The notes beneath the pieces are model-generated. The model was given only the letters and a program-made list of their open reading frames with translations. It was not told the DNA's origin and ran no database searches. A DNA stretch of 14,411 bases from Chlamydiia bacterium (GTDB lineage Bacteria > Chlamydiota > Chlamydiia > Chlamydiales > FEN-1388), in assembly GCA_028293095.1 (NCBI GenBank), contig JAQGPK010000026.1, forward strand, positions 1 to 14,411, read 5' to 3'. Positions 6,209 to 13,295 of this stretch are shown in pieces. Position numbers and translations under genes: made by a program. Position 1 is the stretch's first letter; each line of letters opens with the position of its first letter.

Positions 6209-6634
6209 TTATACACGACGTCGCTTGCGTGGGCGGCAACCATTATGTGGAACTGGTGTGTTGTCACGTATGGTTGTCACCTGAAGTCCTGCACTCAAAA
6301 GTCCGCGTACAGCAGGTTCACGACCCGCTCCTGGTCCTTTTAAATTGACTTCAACTTCTTTCATGCCTAGTAAAATTGCCGCTTTTCCTGCATCTTGTGC
6401 TGCAACTGTTGCTGCAAACGCTGATGACTTTCTCGAACCTGAATATCCTGTTTTTCCAGCAGATGACCAGGCAACAACTTGGCCTGATGGGTCTGTGATC
6501 GCAATAATCGTATTGTTGAACGTAGCTTTCACAAAGGCAATTCCTACTGGAACATTACGGACGATCTTTTTCTTCGTCTTGGCGCCTTTCTTAACTGGTG
6601 CGGTAGATGCTGTTTGTGCTTTGTTGGTACTCAA
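6209..6634 (-). CDS. rpsK: 30S ribosomal protein S11 (TTG start)
   Basis: S11 sits on the platform of the small subunit and helps shape the mRNA channel near the E site. The 141-residue protein has the family core VKATFNNTIIAITDPSGQVV, GYSGSRKSSAFAA, LKGPGAGRE and the near-invariant end VPHNGCRPRKRRRV. The first 25 residues are a Lys/Thr/Ala-rich extension, typical of S11. The frame has no ATG before codon 90, and the start is TTG at 6632-6634. GGAG lies 10 nt upstream and AGGA 3 nt upstream. rpsM ends 18 bp before it, in the same frame. The TTG start may limit S11 output or may simply be tolerated. Confidence 0.95.
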   Translation of the reverse strand: MSTNKAQTASTAPVKKGAKTKKKIVRNVPVGIAFVKATFNNTIIAITDPSGQVVAWSSAGKTGYSGSRKSSAFAATVAAQDAGKAAILLGMKEVEVNLKGPGAGREPAVRGLLSAGLQVTTIRDNTPVPHNGCRPRKRRRV

Positions 6635-6652
6635 AGATCCTAAACTCCTATA

Positions 6653-7033
6653 CTATTGTTTTGGTGCTGCTTTCTTACCAGCTACCGTCTTACGTGGTCC
6701 CTTTCTTGTTCTAGCATTTGTCCTCGTTCTCTGGCCTCTTACTGGGAGTCCTGCACGATGACGCATTCCACGATAACAATGGATACCGACTAAACGTTTG
6801 ATATTGTTTTGAACTTGGCGACGTAAATCCCCTTCCACAATATAATTTGCTTGTATCAAGCTATTGAGCCTTGCAATATCATCTTGCGTCAGTTGATGAA
6901 CTCTTATCGCTGGATTAAGACTCATGGTTCCTATAATCTTCTGCGCTATATCTGGGCCTATGCCGTAAATGTAGGTAAGACTTACACTTAATAGCTTATT
7001 GTCTGGTATATCGACTCCTACTACTCGAGCCAT
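6653..7033 (-). CDS. rpsM: 30S ribosomal protein S13
   Basis: S13 lies in the head of the small subunit and forms the intersubunit bridges to L5, contacting the P-site tRNA through its C-terminal tail. The 126-residue protein starts MARVVGVDIPDNK and contains the helix-two-turn-helix region LTYIYGIGPDIAQKI. It ends in the basic RNA-binding tail HRAGLPVRGQRTRTNARTRK with further lysines. The start is ATG with GAGGAG about 7 nt upstream. It lies 87 bp after secY with no rpmJ between them. A small GCAGC-AAAA-GCTGC hairpin (7076-7089) sits in that gap. Confidence 0.97.
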   Translation of the reverse strand: MARVVGVDIPDNKLLSVSLTYIYGIGPDIAQKIIGTMSLNPAIRVHQLTQDDIARLNSLIQANYIVEGDLRRQVQNNIKRLVGIHCYRGMRHRAGLPVRGQRTRTNARTRKGPRKTVAGKKAAPKQ

Positions 7034-7075
7034 TCTGTACTCCTCACTAAAAATATCTGAAAATTGTAACTAAAC

Positions 7076-7089
7076 GCAGCTTTTGCTGC
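7076..7089 (-). other. Small hairpin between secY and rpsM
   Basis: The minus strand reads GCAGC AAAA GCTGC, a perfect 5-bp stem with a 4-nt loop, followed by GTTTAGTT. It is too short to call a terminator. It may be a processing or attenuation point where secY meets rpsM. Confidence 0.3.
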
Positions 7090-7120
7090 AATAAATTTTT
7101 CTGCAAATTCGTTCTATCTC

Positions 7121-8488
7121 TTACTTAGCACGTCCTCGCTTCATGAACCCTTCATAGCGCTTCATGAGAAGATGTGATTCAACTTGCTTCATTGTGTCCA
7201 ATACAACCCCTACAAGAATCAGTAAAGCTGTTCCACCAAAAAAATAACTGATTGATGAAGAAACATTCATCAAACGGCCTATAATTGTTGGAAACACAGC
7301 AAGTGCTGCAAGTGACAGTGCGCCAATCAATGTAATGCTAGTCATCGATGCTTCTAAGTACTCTTGAGTGTGCTTACCCTGACGTACTCCAGGTATAAAA
7401 GCTCCATTCTTTTTCATGTCTGATGCGATCTGGTCTGGCCTGAATTGAGTTGCTGTCCAAAAATAGGTAAAAAATATGATCAACAAAACATAGGCGACTA
7501 AATAGGGCGTTGAGCCTGGTGAAAACCAGGATGCAACTGTTCCTAACCAATTTCCGAGCCCTAAAAATTGTGCTAAAGTTGCTGGAAACATTAAAAGTGA
7601 TGAGGCAAAAATAACAGGAATAACTCCTGCATAATTTACCTTAAGTGGAATATATGAAGTCCCAACTGACTGCACTTCACGAGATCCAACCATGCGTCGA
7701 GCATACTGTAGAGGAATTCTTCTCTGTCCTTGTATAATAAAAATTGTTCCTACTGTAACAGCGACAAAAAGGCAAAACAGAATCAAAAGTGAGAAAAATG
7801 AGAGTTGCCCCGCTTCTGGACTGTCAAGACTTAATTGCTGAATAATAAGTCCGATCGTTGATGGAAGCTGTGATAGAATACCTATCGCAATAATAAGGCT
7901 CATACCATTACCAATGCCGCGTTCTGTAATCTGCTCACCAATCCACATCAAGAGTACAGTACCAGTTGTCATGGTAGTGATCACAATCAAGTAGAAAAGC
8001 CAAGGAGTTCCAAACAGAGTCACTTGTAAAAGATCTGGAGATATAATCCCTGGATTTGAGAGGTTGATCTGTACGGCATATTTTGCAAAAAGTGCAGACT
8101 GTATAAATGATAGAAAAAGGGTTCCTATACGAGTCCAGCGATTAATTTTTCTTCTACCGTATTCTGCATTTTCGCGAATTTCGCGTTGGAGTGATGGGAT
8201 TAAGGCAACTAATAATTGCAAGATAATGGATGCTGAAATATAGGGAACTACACCTAAAGCAAAAACAGTCATGTGCGAAAAGGCGCCACCGCTAAATATA
8301 TCTACAAGTTGAAAAATATTTTGTCCGCCACCTGTTGCTTGACGAAAATAAGACAAAGCAATTTCACTATTAATACCAGGAACGGGAACAAACCCTCCAA
8401 TCCTATAGACTGCGAGCAGTAGCAATGTGAAGAAGATCTTCGCGCGAAGCTCTGAAATCTGAAAAACTCGTTGGACTACGTCGTACAT
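7121..8488 (-). CDS. secY: Protein translocase subunit SecY
   Basis: SecY forms the protein-conducting channel of the inner membrane together with SecE and SecG. The protein has 455 residues and about ten hydrophobic segments. Family motifs are visible: ISELRAKIFFT before helix 1, PVPGIN, the plug-region IFSGGAFSHMTVFALGVVPYI, GERGIGNGMSL-like ITERGIGNGMSLIIAIGI, PLKVNYAGVIPVIFA, and TYFWTATQFRPDQIASDMKK with PGVRQGKHTQEYLE for the large cytoplasmic loops that bind ribosome and SecA. The ATG at 8488 is the only in-frame start nearby, since TAA lies 7 codons upstream. No clear ribosome binding site precedes it, and an inverted repeat lies about 30 bp upstream. Confidence 0.98.
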   Translation of the reverse strand: MYDVVQRVFQISELRAKIFFTLLLLAVYRIGGFVPVPGINSEIALSYFRQATGGGQNIFQLVDIFSGGAFSHMTVFALGVVPYISASIILQLLVALIPSLQREIRENAEYGRRKINRWTRIGTLFLSFIQSALFAKYAVQINLSNPGIISPDLLQVTLFGTPWLFYLIVITTMTTGTVLLMWIGEQITERGIGNGMSLIIAIGILSQLPSTIGLIIQQLSLDSPEAGQLSFFSLLILFCLFVAVTVGTIFIIQGQRRIPLQYARRMVGSREVQSVGTSYIPLKVNYAGVIPVIFASSLLMFPATLAQFLGLGNWLGTVASWFSPGSTPYLVAYVLLIIFFTYFWTATQFRPDQIASDMKKNGAFIPGVRQGKHTQEYLEASMTSITLIGALSLAALAVFPTIIGRLMNVSSSISYFFGGTALLILVGVVLDTMKQVESHLLMKRYEGFMKRGRAK

Positions 8489-8516
8489 ATGACAACCGAT
8501 GAAGTTTTAAGTAATA

Positions 8517-8595
8517 ATTAAAGGGGAATTTTGTCTTGCTTGAATGGTGTTGTGCGTACGCTCAAACACTCCTCAAAGACAATTTCCCCTTAAGT
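8517..8595 (-). repeat. Long imperfect inverted repeat between rplO and secY
   Basis: The left arm 8521-8537 (AAGGGGAATTTTGTCTT) pairs with the right arm 8576-8591 (AAGACAATTTCCCCTT). This gives two blocks of 8 and 7 bp with a small internal bulge, around a 38-nt apical region that itself contains GTGTT/AACAC and the palindrome GCGTACGC. On the minus strand the sequence after the stem is TTTAATTATTACTTAAAAC, which is only a poor terminator tail. It fills most of the 125-bp gap and could be an attenuator, an RNA processing site or a small inserted element. Confidence 0.7.
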
Positions 8596-8613
8596 ACCAC
8601 AATGTGCAGGAAC

Positions 8614-9060
8614 TTAGACAATAGTATAGGAAATCCCAGCTTTTTTGAGCTTCTCTTCCGCTGATGCTGAAATTGCTTCAACTTCAAAACGGAGCTTTTT
8701 AGTGAGCTCACCTTCAGAAAGTATTTTTACACCATTCGTTACACCTTTTAAGAAGCCATGGGCTTTTAAGGTTTCAGTGCTCACTACTTCACCTTCTGTA
8801 AAAAGAAGATCAATTTGTCCGAGATTAATGACGTCTAATTTCTTCTGGAAGCGTGCTCTGCTAAATCCTCGTATTGGTAGCTTACGATATAAAGGTATTT
8901 GACCCCCTTCATAACGCTCACGCTTCTTCCAGCCTGAACGAGATCCCGCACCCTTATGGCCGCGAGCGCAAGTTTTACCTAGACCTGAACCAATTCCACG
9001 ACCTACTCTTCTACGTCGCTTATAGGGTCTTGTTGTATTCGTTAATGAGTTGAGTTGCAT
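8614..9060 (-). CDS. rplO: 50S ribosomal protein L15
   Basis: L15 helps late assembly of the large subunit and lies near the peptidyl-transferase region. The 148-residue protein starts MQLNSLTNTTRPYKRRRRVG and contains GRGIGSGLGKTCARGHKG (the basic, glycine-rich N-terminal extension), GWKKRERYEGGQIPLYRKLP and RGFSRARF. A more acidic folded C-terminal half carries LKAHGFLKG and LTKKLRFEVEAISASAEEK. The length is normal. The ATG overlaps the rpsE stop by one base (TAATG), so translation is coupled to rpsE. It is the last gene of the tightly packed run; secY follows only after a 125-bp gap. Confidence 0.97.
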   Translation of the reverse strand: MQLNSLTNTTRPYKRRRRVGRGIGSGLGKTCARGHKGAGSRSGWKKRERYEGGQIPLYRKLPIRGFSRARFQKKLDVINLGQIDLLFTEGEVVSTETLKAHGFLKGVTNGVKILSEGELTKKLRFEVEAISASAEEKLKKAGISYTIV

Positions 9061-9587
9061 TAGACCGCCTCTCTTGATTTCATTACATTTTCTCGAGTTG
9101 TCATACTAAGCAGCGCTTTAAATGTAGCTCTTACTAAGTTGATAGGATTGTTACCGAAGCTCTTAGCCATAACATCCTTAAAGCCTGCAAATTCTAAAAT
9201 CGCACGTACTTTGGAACCTGCAACAACGCCAGTACCTGGAGGCGCCGGACGCATGAGCACAGATGCTCCATCCCACTTGACATTCACATCATGAGGAATT
9301 GTGGTTCCTTCCATAACGACAGTCTGGAGATTCTTACGTGCAATCTCTCCACCTTTGCGAATTGCATCAGTTAATTCGTTTGCTTTTGCAAATCCATATC
9401 CAACATGACCTTTTGCATCCCCGACCAAAATCAAGGCAGAAAAGCTCATCTTCTTACCACCACTCGTTGTCTTAGAACAACGGTTGATAAAAAGAACTTT
9501 TTCCATCAATTCAGCATTTGCACCCTGTTTTGGGCGATCTTTTGGACGATCTTTCGACCTTTCTTTTGGACGTTCCTGTTTCGCCAT
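9060..9587 (-). CDS. rpsE: 30S ribosomal protein S5
   Basis: S5 lies at the mRNA entry side of the small subunit and influences decoding accuracy and helicase action. The 175-residue protein has the S5 double-stranded-RNA-binding domain (LMEKVLFINRCSKTTSGGKK, SALILVGDAKGHVGYGFAKA) and the C-terminal domain (PGTGVVAGSKVRAILEFAG, KSFGNNPINLVRATF). The first 22 residues are an unusual charged extension with an imperfect RPKDRPK/RPKERSK repeat. The start is ATG, and AAGGA lies about 10 nt upstream. The gap to rplR is 21 bp, and the stop overlaps rplO by one base. No rpmD (L30) lies between rpsE and rplO, where many bacteria have it. Confidence 0.97.
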   Translation of the reverse strand: MAKQERPKERSKDRPKDRPKQGANAELMEKVLFINRCSKTTSGGKKMSFSALILVGDAKGHVGYGFAKANELTDAIRKGGEIARKNLQTVVMEGTTIPHDVNVKWDGASVLMRPAPPGTGVVAGSKVRAILEFAGFKDVMAKSFGNNPINLVRATFKALLSMTTRENVMKSREAV

Positions 9588-9608
9588 CTCAGCTTTTTCC
9601 TTTACAAG

Positions 9609-9980
9609 TTAAAATTGTAATCCGAAGCTTCGCGCTCCGGTAGCAAGTTCTGCAAGAATTCCATGGTATTTAAAAGGGCCTCTGTCAAACACAACTTGCC
9701 CCACACCTAAAGCTTTCGCTTTTTCGGCTATCTTCTCACCGAGATACTTAGCAGATGCTTTATTCCTTTTAGAGAACTCTGTTTTACGAAGTTCTTTAGA
9801 ATTCGTTGAAAGACTTACAAGAGTTACGCTCTTTTCATCGTCGATGATCTGCACTTCAATATGCTTGTTTGTCTTTACAACACACATTCTTGGTTTTTCT
9901 GCTGTACCTTGTACATGCTGACGTACTCGCATTGCTCTTCGGCACTTATTGCGGTATGCTTTTATAATATTCTTTTCCAT
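9609..9980 (-). CDS. rplR: 50S ribosomal protein L18
   Basis: L18 binds 5S rRNA and carries it, with L5, into the central protuberance of the large subunit. The 123-residue protein has the basic N-terminus KAYRNKCRRAMRVRQHVQGT, then EKPRMCVVKTNKHIEVQIID, a stretch ending GEKIAEKAKALGVGQVVFDR and the family end FKYHGILAELATGARSFGL. The length is typical. The start is ATG, with AGGG about 8 nt upstream. It lies 17 bp after rplF and 21 bp before rpsE, in the usual spc order. Confidence 0.97.
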   Translation of the reverse strand: MEKNIIKAYRNKCRRAMRVRQHVQGTAEKPRMCVVKTNKHIEVQIIDDEKSVTLVSLSTNSKELRKTEFSKRNKASAKYLGEKIAEKAKALGVGQVVFDRGPFKYHGILAELATGARSFGLQF

Positions 9981-9997
9981 AATACGGACCCTATTCG

Positions 9998-10543
9998 TTA
10001 CTTCGCTGTTTTAGCAGCTTTTCCAGCTTTTCTACGTACAAACTCACCGAGGTAGCGAATCCCTTTACCTTGATATGGCTCTGGTGGACGCATCGCTCGC
10101 ACTTCAGCCGCAAATTGACCCACAGCTTGAGTGTCGATACCTGTAATGGTAATCTGTGTATTCTTATCGACTGTCACATGAATGCCACGTGGAATCGTTA
10201 GTTTTGTAGGATGTGAATATCCAACTTGTAAATCAAGAAGTGGTCCTTGCACTGCTGCACGGTATCCAACTCCGATCATTTCTAATTTCTTTTCAAAACC
10301 TTTTGTCGTTCCCACAATCATGTTATCAAGAAGCGAGCGGTATAAACCATGAAAACGGTTTAAATCTCTCGTATCTTCAGATACATCGACGGTAATCTGG
10401 TTTGATTCGATATTTAAAATGATACCAGGTACAAGCTTCTGTGTGAGAGTCCCTTTCGGTCCCTTTACGGAAATCATTAAATCTGTAACTTTTACTTCAA
10501 CACCTGCTGGTAGTACAACCGGTAATTTGCCTTTTCGAGACAT
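9998..10543 (-). CDS. rplF: 50S ribosomal protein L6
   Basis: L6 binds 23S rRNA close to the sarcin-ricin loop and the factor-binding site. The 181-residue protein has two repeated L6 domains. The first contains SRKGKLPVVLPAGVEVKV and SVKGPKGTLTQKL. The second contains YRAAVQGPLLDLQVGYSHP, ITGIDTQAVGQFAAEVRAMR and the signature PPEPYQGKGIRYLGEFVRRK. The C-terminus is lysine/alanine-rich. The start is ATG with AAGGGGA about 8 nt upstream. It lies 19 bp after rpsH and 17 bp before rplR. Confidence 0.97.
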   Translation of the reverse strand: MSRKGKLPVVLPAGVEVKVTDLMISVKGPKGTLTQKLVPGIILNIESNQITVDVSEDTRDLNRFHGLYRSLLDNMIVGTTKGFEKKLEMIGVGYRAAVQGPLLDLQVGYSHPTKLTIPRGIHVTVDKNTQITITGIDTQAVGQFAAEVRAMRPPEPYQGKGIRYLGEFVRRKAGKAAKTAK

Positions 10544-10562
10544 TTCTCATTCCCCTTATTCT

Positions 10563-10961
10563 TTACCAAACATAACACAATAATTCGCCGCCAACTTTAC
10601 GTTTTTTGGCTTCATGACCAGCAAGTACACCTTGCGAAGTTGAGATAATTGAAATACCTAGTCCGTTAAAAACCTTTGGAATTTCTGTATATCCTACATA
10701 CTTCCTGCGACCTGGATTTGATATCTTACAGAGGCCACGAATGAGTGGCTCTCTTCCTTCGATGTAACGGAGGAAAATGCGCAGAGTTCCAATACTTTCT
10801 TCATGCTTCACAAGAAAATGCTCGATAAATTTCTCATCTTGGAGAACTTTAGCCAAATTCTGGTTCATGTTACTAAATTTCACATCAACGAAACGATGGC
10901 CAGCACGGGTTGCATTTCGGATTCGTGTTAAAAAATCGGCGAGTTGATCATTATTACACAT
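10563..10961 (-). CDS. rpsH: 30S ribosomal protein S8
   Basis: S8 is a primary 16S rRNA-binding protein that organises the central domain of the small subunit. In Escherichia coli it also represses spc operon translation. The 132-residue protein contains DQLADFLTRIRNATRAGHR, then KVLQDEKFIEHF, and ends KVFNGLGISIISTSQGVLAG then HEAKKRKVGGELLCYVW. STSQG with the following Gly-rich part is the S8 signature. The ATG lies inside the end of rplE, overlapping it by 8 bp in another frame, which suggests translational coupling. No rpsN (S14) lies between rplE and rpsH, unlike in most bacteria. Confidence 0.97.
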   Translation of the reverse strand: MCNNDQLADFLTRIRNATRAGHRFVDVKFSNMNQNLAKVLQDEKFIEHFLVKHEESIGTLRIFLRYIEGREPLIRGLCKISNPGRRKYVGYTEIPKVFNGLGISIISTSQGVLAGHEAKKRKVGGELLCYVW

Positions 10962-11580
10962 GTTTTTTCCCTTGAACTTCCTTCTTAGGTTCTTTCTTCA
11001 CAGCTTGCTCTGTTGCTTTGACCATGCTTGTGATAACAACTGGCGTATCCTTAAAAGGAAGGCCTAATAGTCTTAATAATTCAATGCATTCTGCATCTGT
11101 AAGTGCAGATGTTACAAACGTGATGTTCATACCTTGAGGACGCTTGATTGCATCTAGGTTAAGTTCAGGGAACATTTGCTGATCCTCTAAACCTAATGAA
11201 TAGTTGCCTCTTCCATCACTCTTTGGACTAAAACCACGAAAGTCTCGAATGCGAGGACATGCAATATTACAGAAACGATCAAGAAAGTCAAACATTCTGT
11301 TTCCTCTGAGCGTCACTTTCAAACCAATCGGCTGATCTTCTCTCAGCTTAAAGTTGGAGATCGCTTTCTTCGCTTTCGTTACTATAGGCTTCTGTCCTGA
11401 AAGCAATGTCAACTCATTAATGTGATCTTGCACGGAGTTTTTATCTTTTGTAGCCTCAGCTATACCCATGCTAATAACTACTTTCTTCAGAGCAGGTATC
11501 ATCATTGGGTTAGTATAATTGAACTTCGCCTGAAGTTCGGGCTTTACATTTCTGCTATAACGCTTTTTCAAAGTATCCAT
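10954..11580 (-). CDS. rplE: 50S ribosomal protein L5
   Basis: L5 binds 5S rRNA, forms part of the central protuberance and touches the P-site tRNA and S13. The 208-residue protein shows NPMMIPALKKVVISMGIAEA, LTLLSGQKPIVTKAKKAISN, LKVTLRGNRMFDFLDRFCNI, RIRDFRGFSPKSDGRGNYSL and GMNITFVTSALTDAE. It is longer than the usual ~180 residues because of a lysine-rich tail of about 25 residues (KKEPKKEVQGKKHV at the very end). The ATG at 11580 lies 15 bp after rplX, and no good ribosome binding site is visible, so coupling to rplX translation is likely. Its last 8 bp overlap rpsH. Confidence 0.97.
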   Translation of the reverse strand: MDTLKKRYSRNVKPELQAKFNYTNPMMIPALKKVVISMGIAEATKDKNSVQDHINELTLLSGQKPIVTKAKKAISNFKLREDQPIGLKVTLRGNRMFDFLDRFCNIACPRIRDFRGFSPKSDGRGNYSLGLEDQQMFPELNLDAIKRPQGMNITFVTSALTDAECIELLRLLGLPFKDTPVVITSMVKATEQAVKKEPKKEVQGKKHV

Positions 11581-11595
11581 TTATCAACCAGTAAG

Positions 11596-11958
11596 TTATT
11601 TAGGTGACTTTAGGTTTCTATAGACAACCCGCTCTTTCTCTTTCATAGAGTACAGAACAGCATCACCATTTGCTTCTCGTTCTATTTTTAACTTGAGTGG
11701 GGCTCCATCTTTATCACATACACAAACATTCGAAATGTGTATTGAGCCTTCAATTTCTAAAATTCCGCCTTTCGGATTTCTTTCGGATGGCTTCACATGC
11801 TTTTTCTTCATGTTTAACCCTTGAACGACAACTCTTTGTCCGAGAAAATTGAGTACTGTTCCTGTTTGGCCCTTTGCGTTGCCAGCAATTACAAGTACTT
11901 TATCTCCTTTACGGATTTTTTTTGTACGCTCGTCTTGACACTGTGTATTCTTATTCAT
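11596..11958 (-). CDS. rplX: 50S ribosomal protein L24
   Basis: L24 starts large-subunit assembly by binding near the 5' end of 23S rRNA, next to the tunnel exit. The 120-residue protein contains the KOW motif KIRKGDKVLVIAGNAKGQTG then VLNFLGQRVVVQGLNMKKKH, VKPSERNPKGGILEIEGSIH and ISNVCVCDKDGAP. It is slightly longer than the typical ~105, with extra residues at both ends. The ATG has AGGAAGAG upstream, and this site begins within the rplN stop (TAGGAAGAG), a tight packing that favours coupling. The gap to rplN is 9 bp. Confidence 0.97.
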   Translation of the reverse strand: MNKNTQCQDERTKKIRKGDKVLVIAGNAKGQTGTVLNFLGQRVVVQGLNMKKKHVKPSERNPKGGILEIEGSIHISNVCVCDKDGAPLKLKIEREANGDAVLYSMKEKERVVYRNLKSPK

Positions 11959-11967
11959 CTTCTCTTC

Positions 11968-12333
11968 CTAGATCACTTCAGGTGCTAATGAACCAATTTT
12001 GACAAATCCACGATCGCGAACTTCACGGGCAACTGGCCCGAAAATTCTTGTTCCTTTTGGATTGCCTTTCTCATCGATGATCACAGCGCTATTTGTATCA
12101 AAACGGATGTAACCATCTTTGCGACGAATTCTTTGTGTAGTACGTACGATGACGCATCTCACAACATCGCCTTTTTTAATAGTGCCGTTAGGCTCTACTT
12201 CTCGTACGCTTCCGATAAATACATCACCAACGCCAGCATATCTTCTCTTAGAGCCGCCGAGTACTTTAAAGCACTTTACGCGTTTTGCGCCGCTGTTATC
12301 AGCCACTTTCAGTTGTGTTTCTTGCTGAATCAT
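11968..12333 (-). CDS. rplN: 50S ribosomal protein L14
   Basis: L14 binds 23S rRNA and forms an intersubunit bridge with the 16S rRNA; it is also the docking site of the silencing factor RsfS. The 121-residue protein is very conserved: IQQETQLKVADNSGAKRVKC, KVLGGSKRRYAGVGDVFIGS, KKGDVVRCVIVRTTQ and GTRIFGPVAREVRDRGFVKI. The last residues, SLAPEVI, are the standard end. The ATG has AAGGAA very close (about 3 nt) and AGGAG about 13 nt upstream, so the exact binding site is unclear. It lies 19 bp after rpsQ. Confidence 0.98.
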   Translation of the reverse strand: MIQQETQLKVADNSGAKRVKCFKVLGGSKRRYAGVGDVFIGSVREVEPNGTIKKGDVVRCVIVRTTQRIRRKDGYIRFDTNSAVIIDEKGNPKGTRIFGPVAREVRDRGFVKIGSLAPEVI

Positions 12334-12352
12334 ATTCCTTAAGAACTCCTAA

Positions 12353-12643
12353 TTATTCCGCTTGCTTGCGCTGTGCTTGTTCAACAACTTGAGTCACGCG
12401 CCATCTCTTTAATTTAGAAAGCGGTCTTGTCTCCATAATCTCAACCACATCACCAATTTGAATTGCATCTGATGTGTCGTGTGCATAGTATTTTTTCGCA
12501 CGTACAATTACTTTGTCATACTGCGGATGGCGAAATTTTCGTTCGACCTTCACTACAACTGTTTTTTGCATCTTGTTTGATACAACGACACCCTTTTTAA
12601 TCTTTCGGTTGTGTCTTTCTTCTGTATTTAATTCCTGCTGCAT
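12353..12643 (-). CDS. rpsQ: 30S ribosomal protein S17
   Basis: S17 is a primary 16S rRNA-binding protein of the small-subunit body with an OB fold. The 96-residue protein contains KKGVVVSNKMQKTVVVKVER, then RHPQYDKVIVRAKKYYAHD and IGDVVEIMETRPLSKLKRWR, which is the S17 signature region. It has about a dozen extra N-terminal residues (MQQELNTEERHNRK) compared with the usual ~84. The start is ATG, with AAGGA about 11 nt upstream. It lies 8 bp after rpmC and 19 bp before rplN. Confidence 0.96.
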   Translation of the reverse strand: MQQELNTEERHNRKIKKGVVVSNKMQKTVVVKVERKFRHPQYDKVIVRAKKYYAHDTSDAIQIGDVVEIMETRPLSKLKRWRVTQVVEQAQRKQAE

Positions 12644-12651
12644 AGTCTTTA

Positions 12652-12864
12652 CTATCCTTGGCTTTTAGGCTGACGTTTTCTTTGACCATGTATCGTACGA
12701 ATGCGAGCAATATCCTTGCGTCGTTCACGAATGAGATGAGGCTTAGCCTCTTTATCTTTATTCGCAAGTGCATTTCTAAACTGGAAAATTTCTTTTCTCA
12801 GATTGATTTCTAATACATTGAGCTCTTCGTCAGTCTTTTCTCTAAGGCCGTTTGGTTTTGTCAT
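12652..12864 (-). CDS. rpmC: 50S ribosomal protein L29
   Basis: L29 is a small helical protein at the tunnel exit of the large subunit, near the site where trigger factor and SRP dock. The 70-residue protein has the two-helix pattern REKTDEELNVLEINLRKEIF then QFRNALANKDKEAKPHLIRE and RRKDIARIRTIHGQRKR. The end is basic. The start is ATG with GAGGGT about 8 nt upstream. The gap after rplP is 10 bp. The rplP-rpmC-rpsQ order is standard. Confidence 0.95.
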   Translation of the reverse strand: MTKPNGLREKTDEELNVLEINLRKEIFQFRNALANKDKEAKPHLIRERRKDIARIRTIHGQRKRQPKSQG

Positions 12865-12874
12865 TATTGTACCC

Positions 12875-13294
12875 TCACACCTTTTCTACACGTTCTACAA
12901 AGCGGGTCTTGATACCCAACTTTGCTGCTGCTCGACGCATCGCATCTTGCGCTACTTCTTTTGGCACATTACCAACTTCAAATAAAATTCGGCCTGGTCG
13001 AACAACCGCAACCCAATGGTCCACGTTGCCTTTACCTTTACCCATACGAGTTTCAGCAGGCTTTCGTGATACTGGTTTATCTGGGAATATTCGGATCCAA
13101 ACTTTACCACGGCGTGCAAAAAAGCGGGTCATAGCTACTCGGCAAGCTTCGATTTGTTGGCTTGTAATCCATCCGCGATCTAACGCTTGCATTCCAAACT
13201 CACCAAAATCAACAAAGGCAGCTGCCTTTGTAAGACCTGTGCGATGGCCTTTATGCATTTTTCTATGTTTCGTTTTCTTTGGCATCAAAGTCAT
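12875..13294 (-). CDS. rplP: 50S ribosomal protein L16
   Basis: L16 lies beside the A site of the large subunit and helps position aminoacyl-tRNA. The 139-residue protein shows MPKKTKHRKMHKGHRTGLTK, then RGWITSQQIEACRVAMTRFF, ARRGKVWIRIFPDKPVSRKP and RMGKGKGNVDHWVAVVRPGR (L16 signature). The start at 13294 gives MTLMPKK and has AGGAG 6 nt upstream, within the end of rpsC. The second Met at 13285 would be too far from it. The rpsC stop ends one base before the ATG (TAACATG), so translation is very likely coupled. Confidence 0.97.
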   Translation of the reverse strand: MTLMPKKTKHRKMHKGHRTGLTKAAAFVDFGEFGMQALDRGWITSQQIEACRVAMTRFFARRGKVWIRIFPDKPVSRKPAETRMGKGKGNVDHWVAVVRPGRILFEVGNVPKEVAQDAMRRAAAKLGIKTRFVERVEKV

Positions 13295-13295
13295 G

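Noticed and set aside
7034..7120. A hidden rpmJ (L36) gene between secY and rpsM
   Set aside because: The 87-bp gap is too short for L36 and has no Cys/Lys-rich frame.
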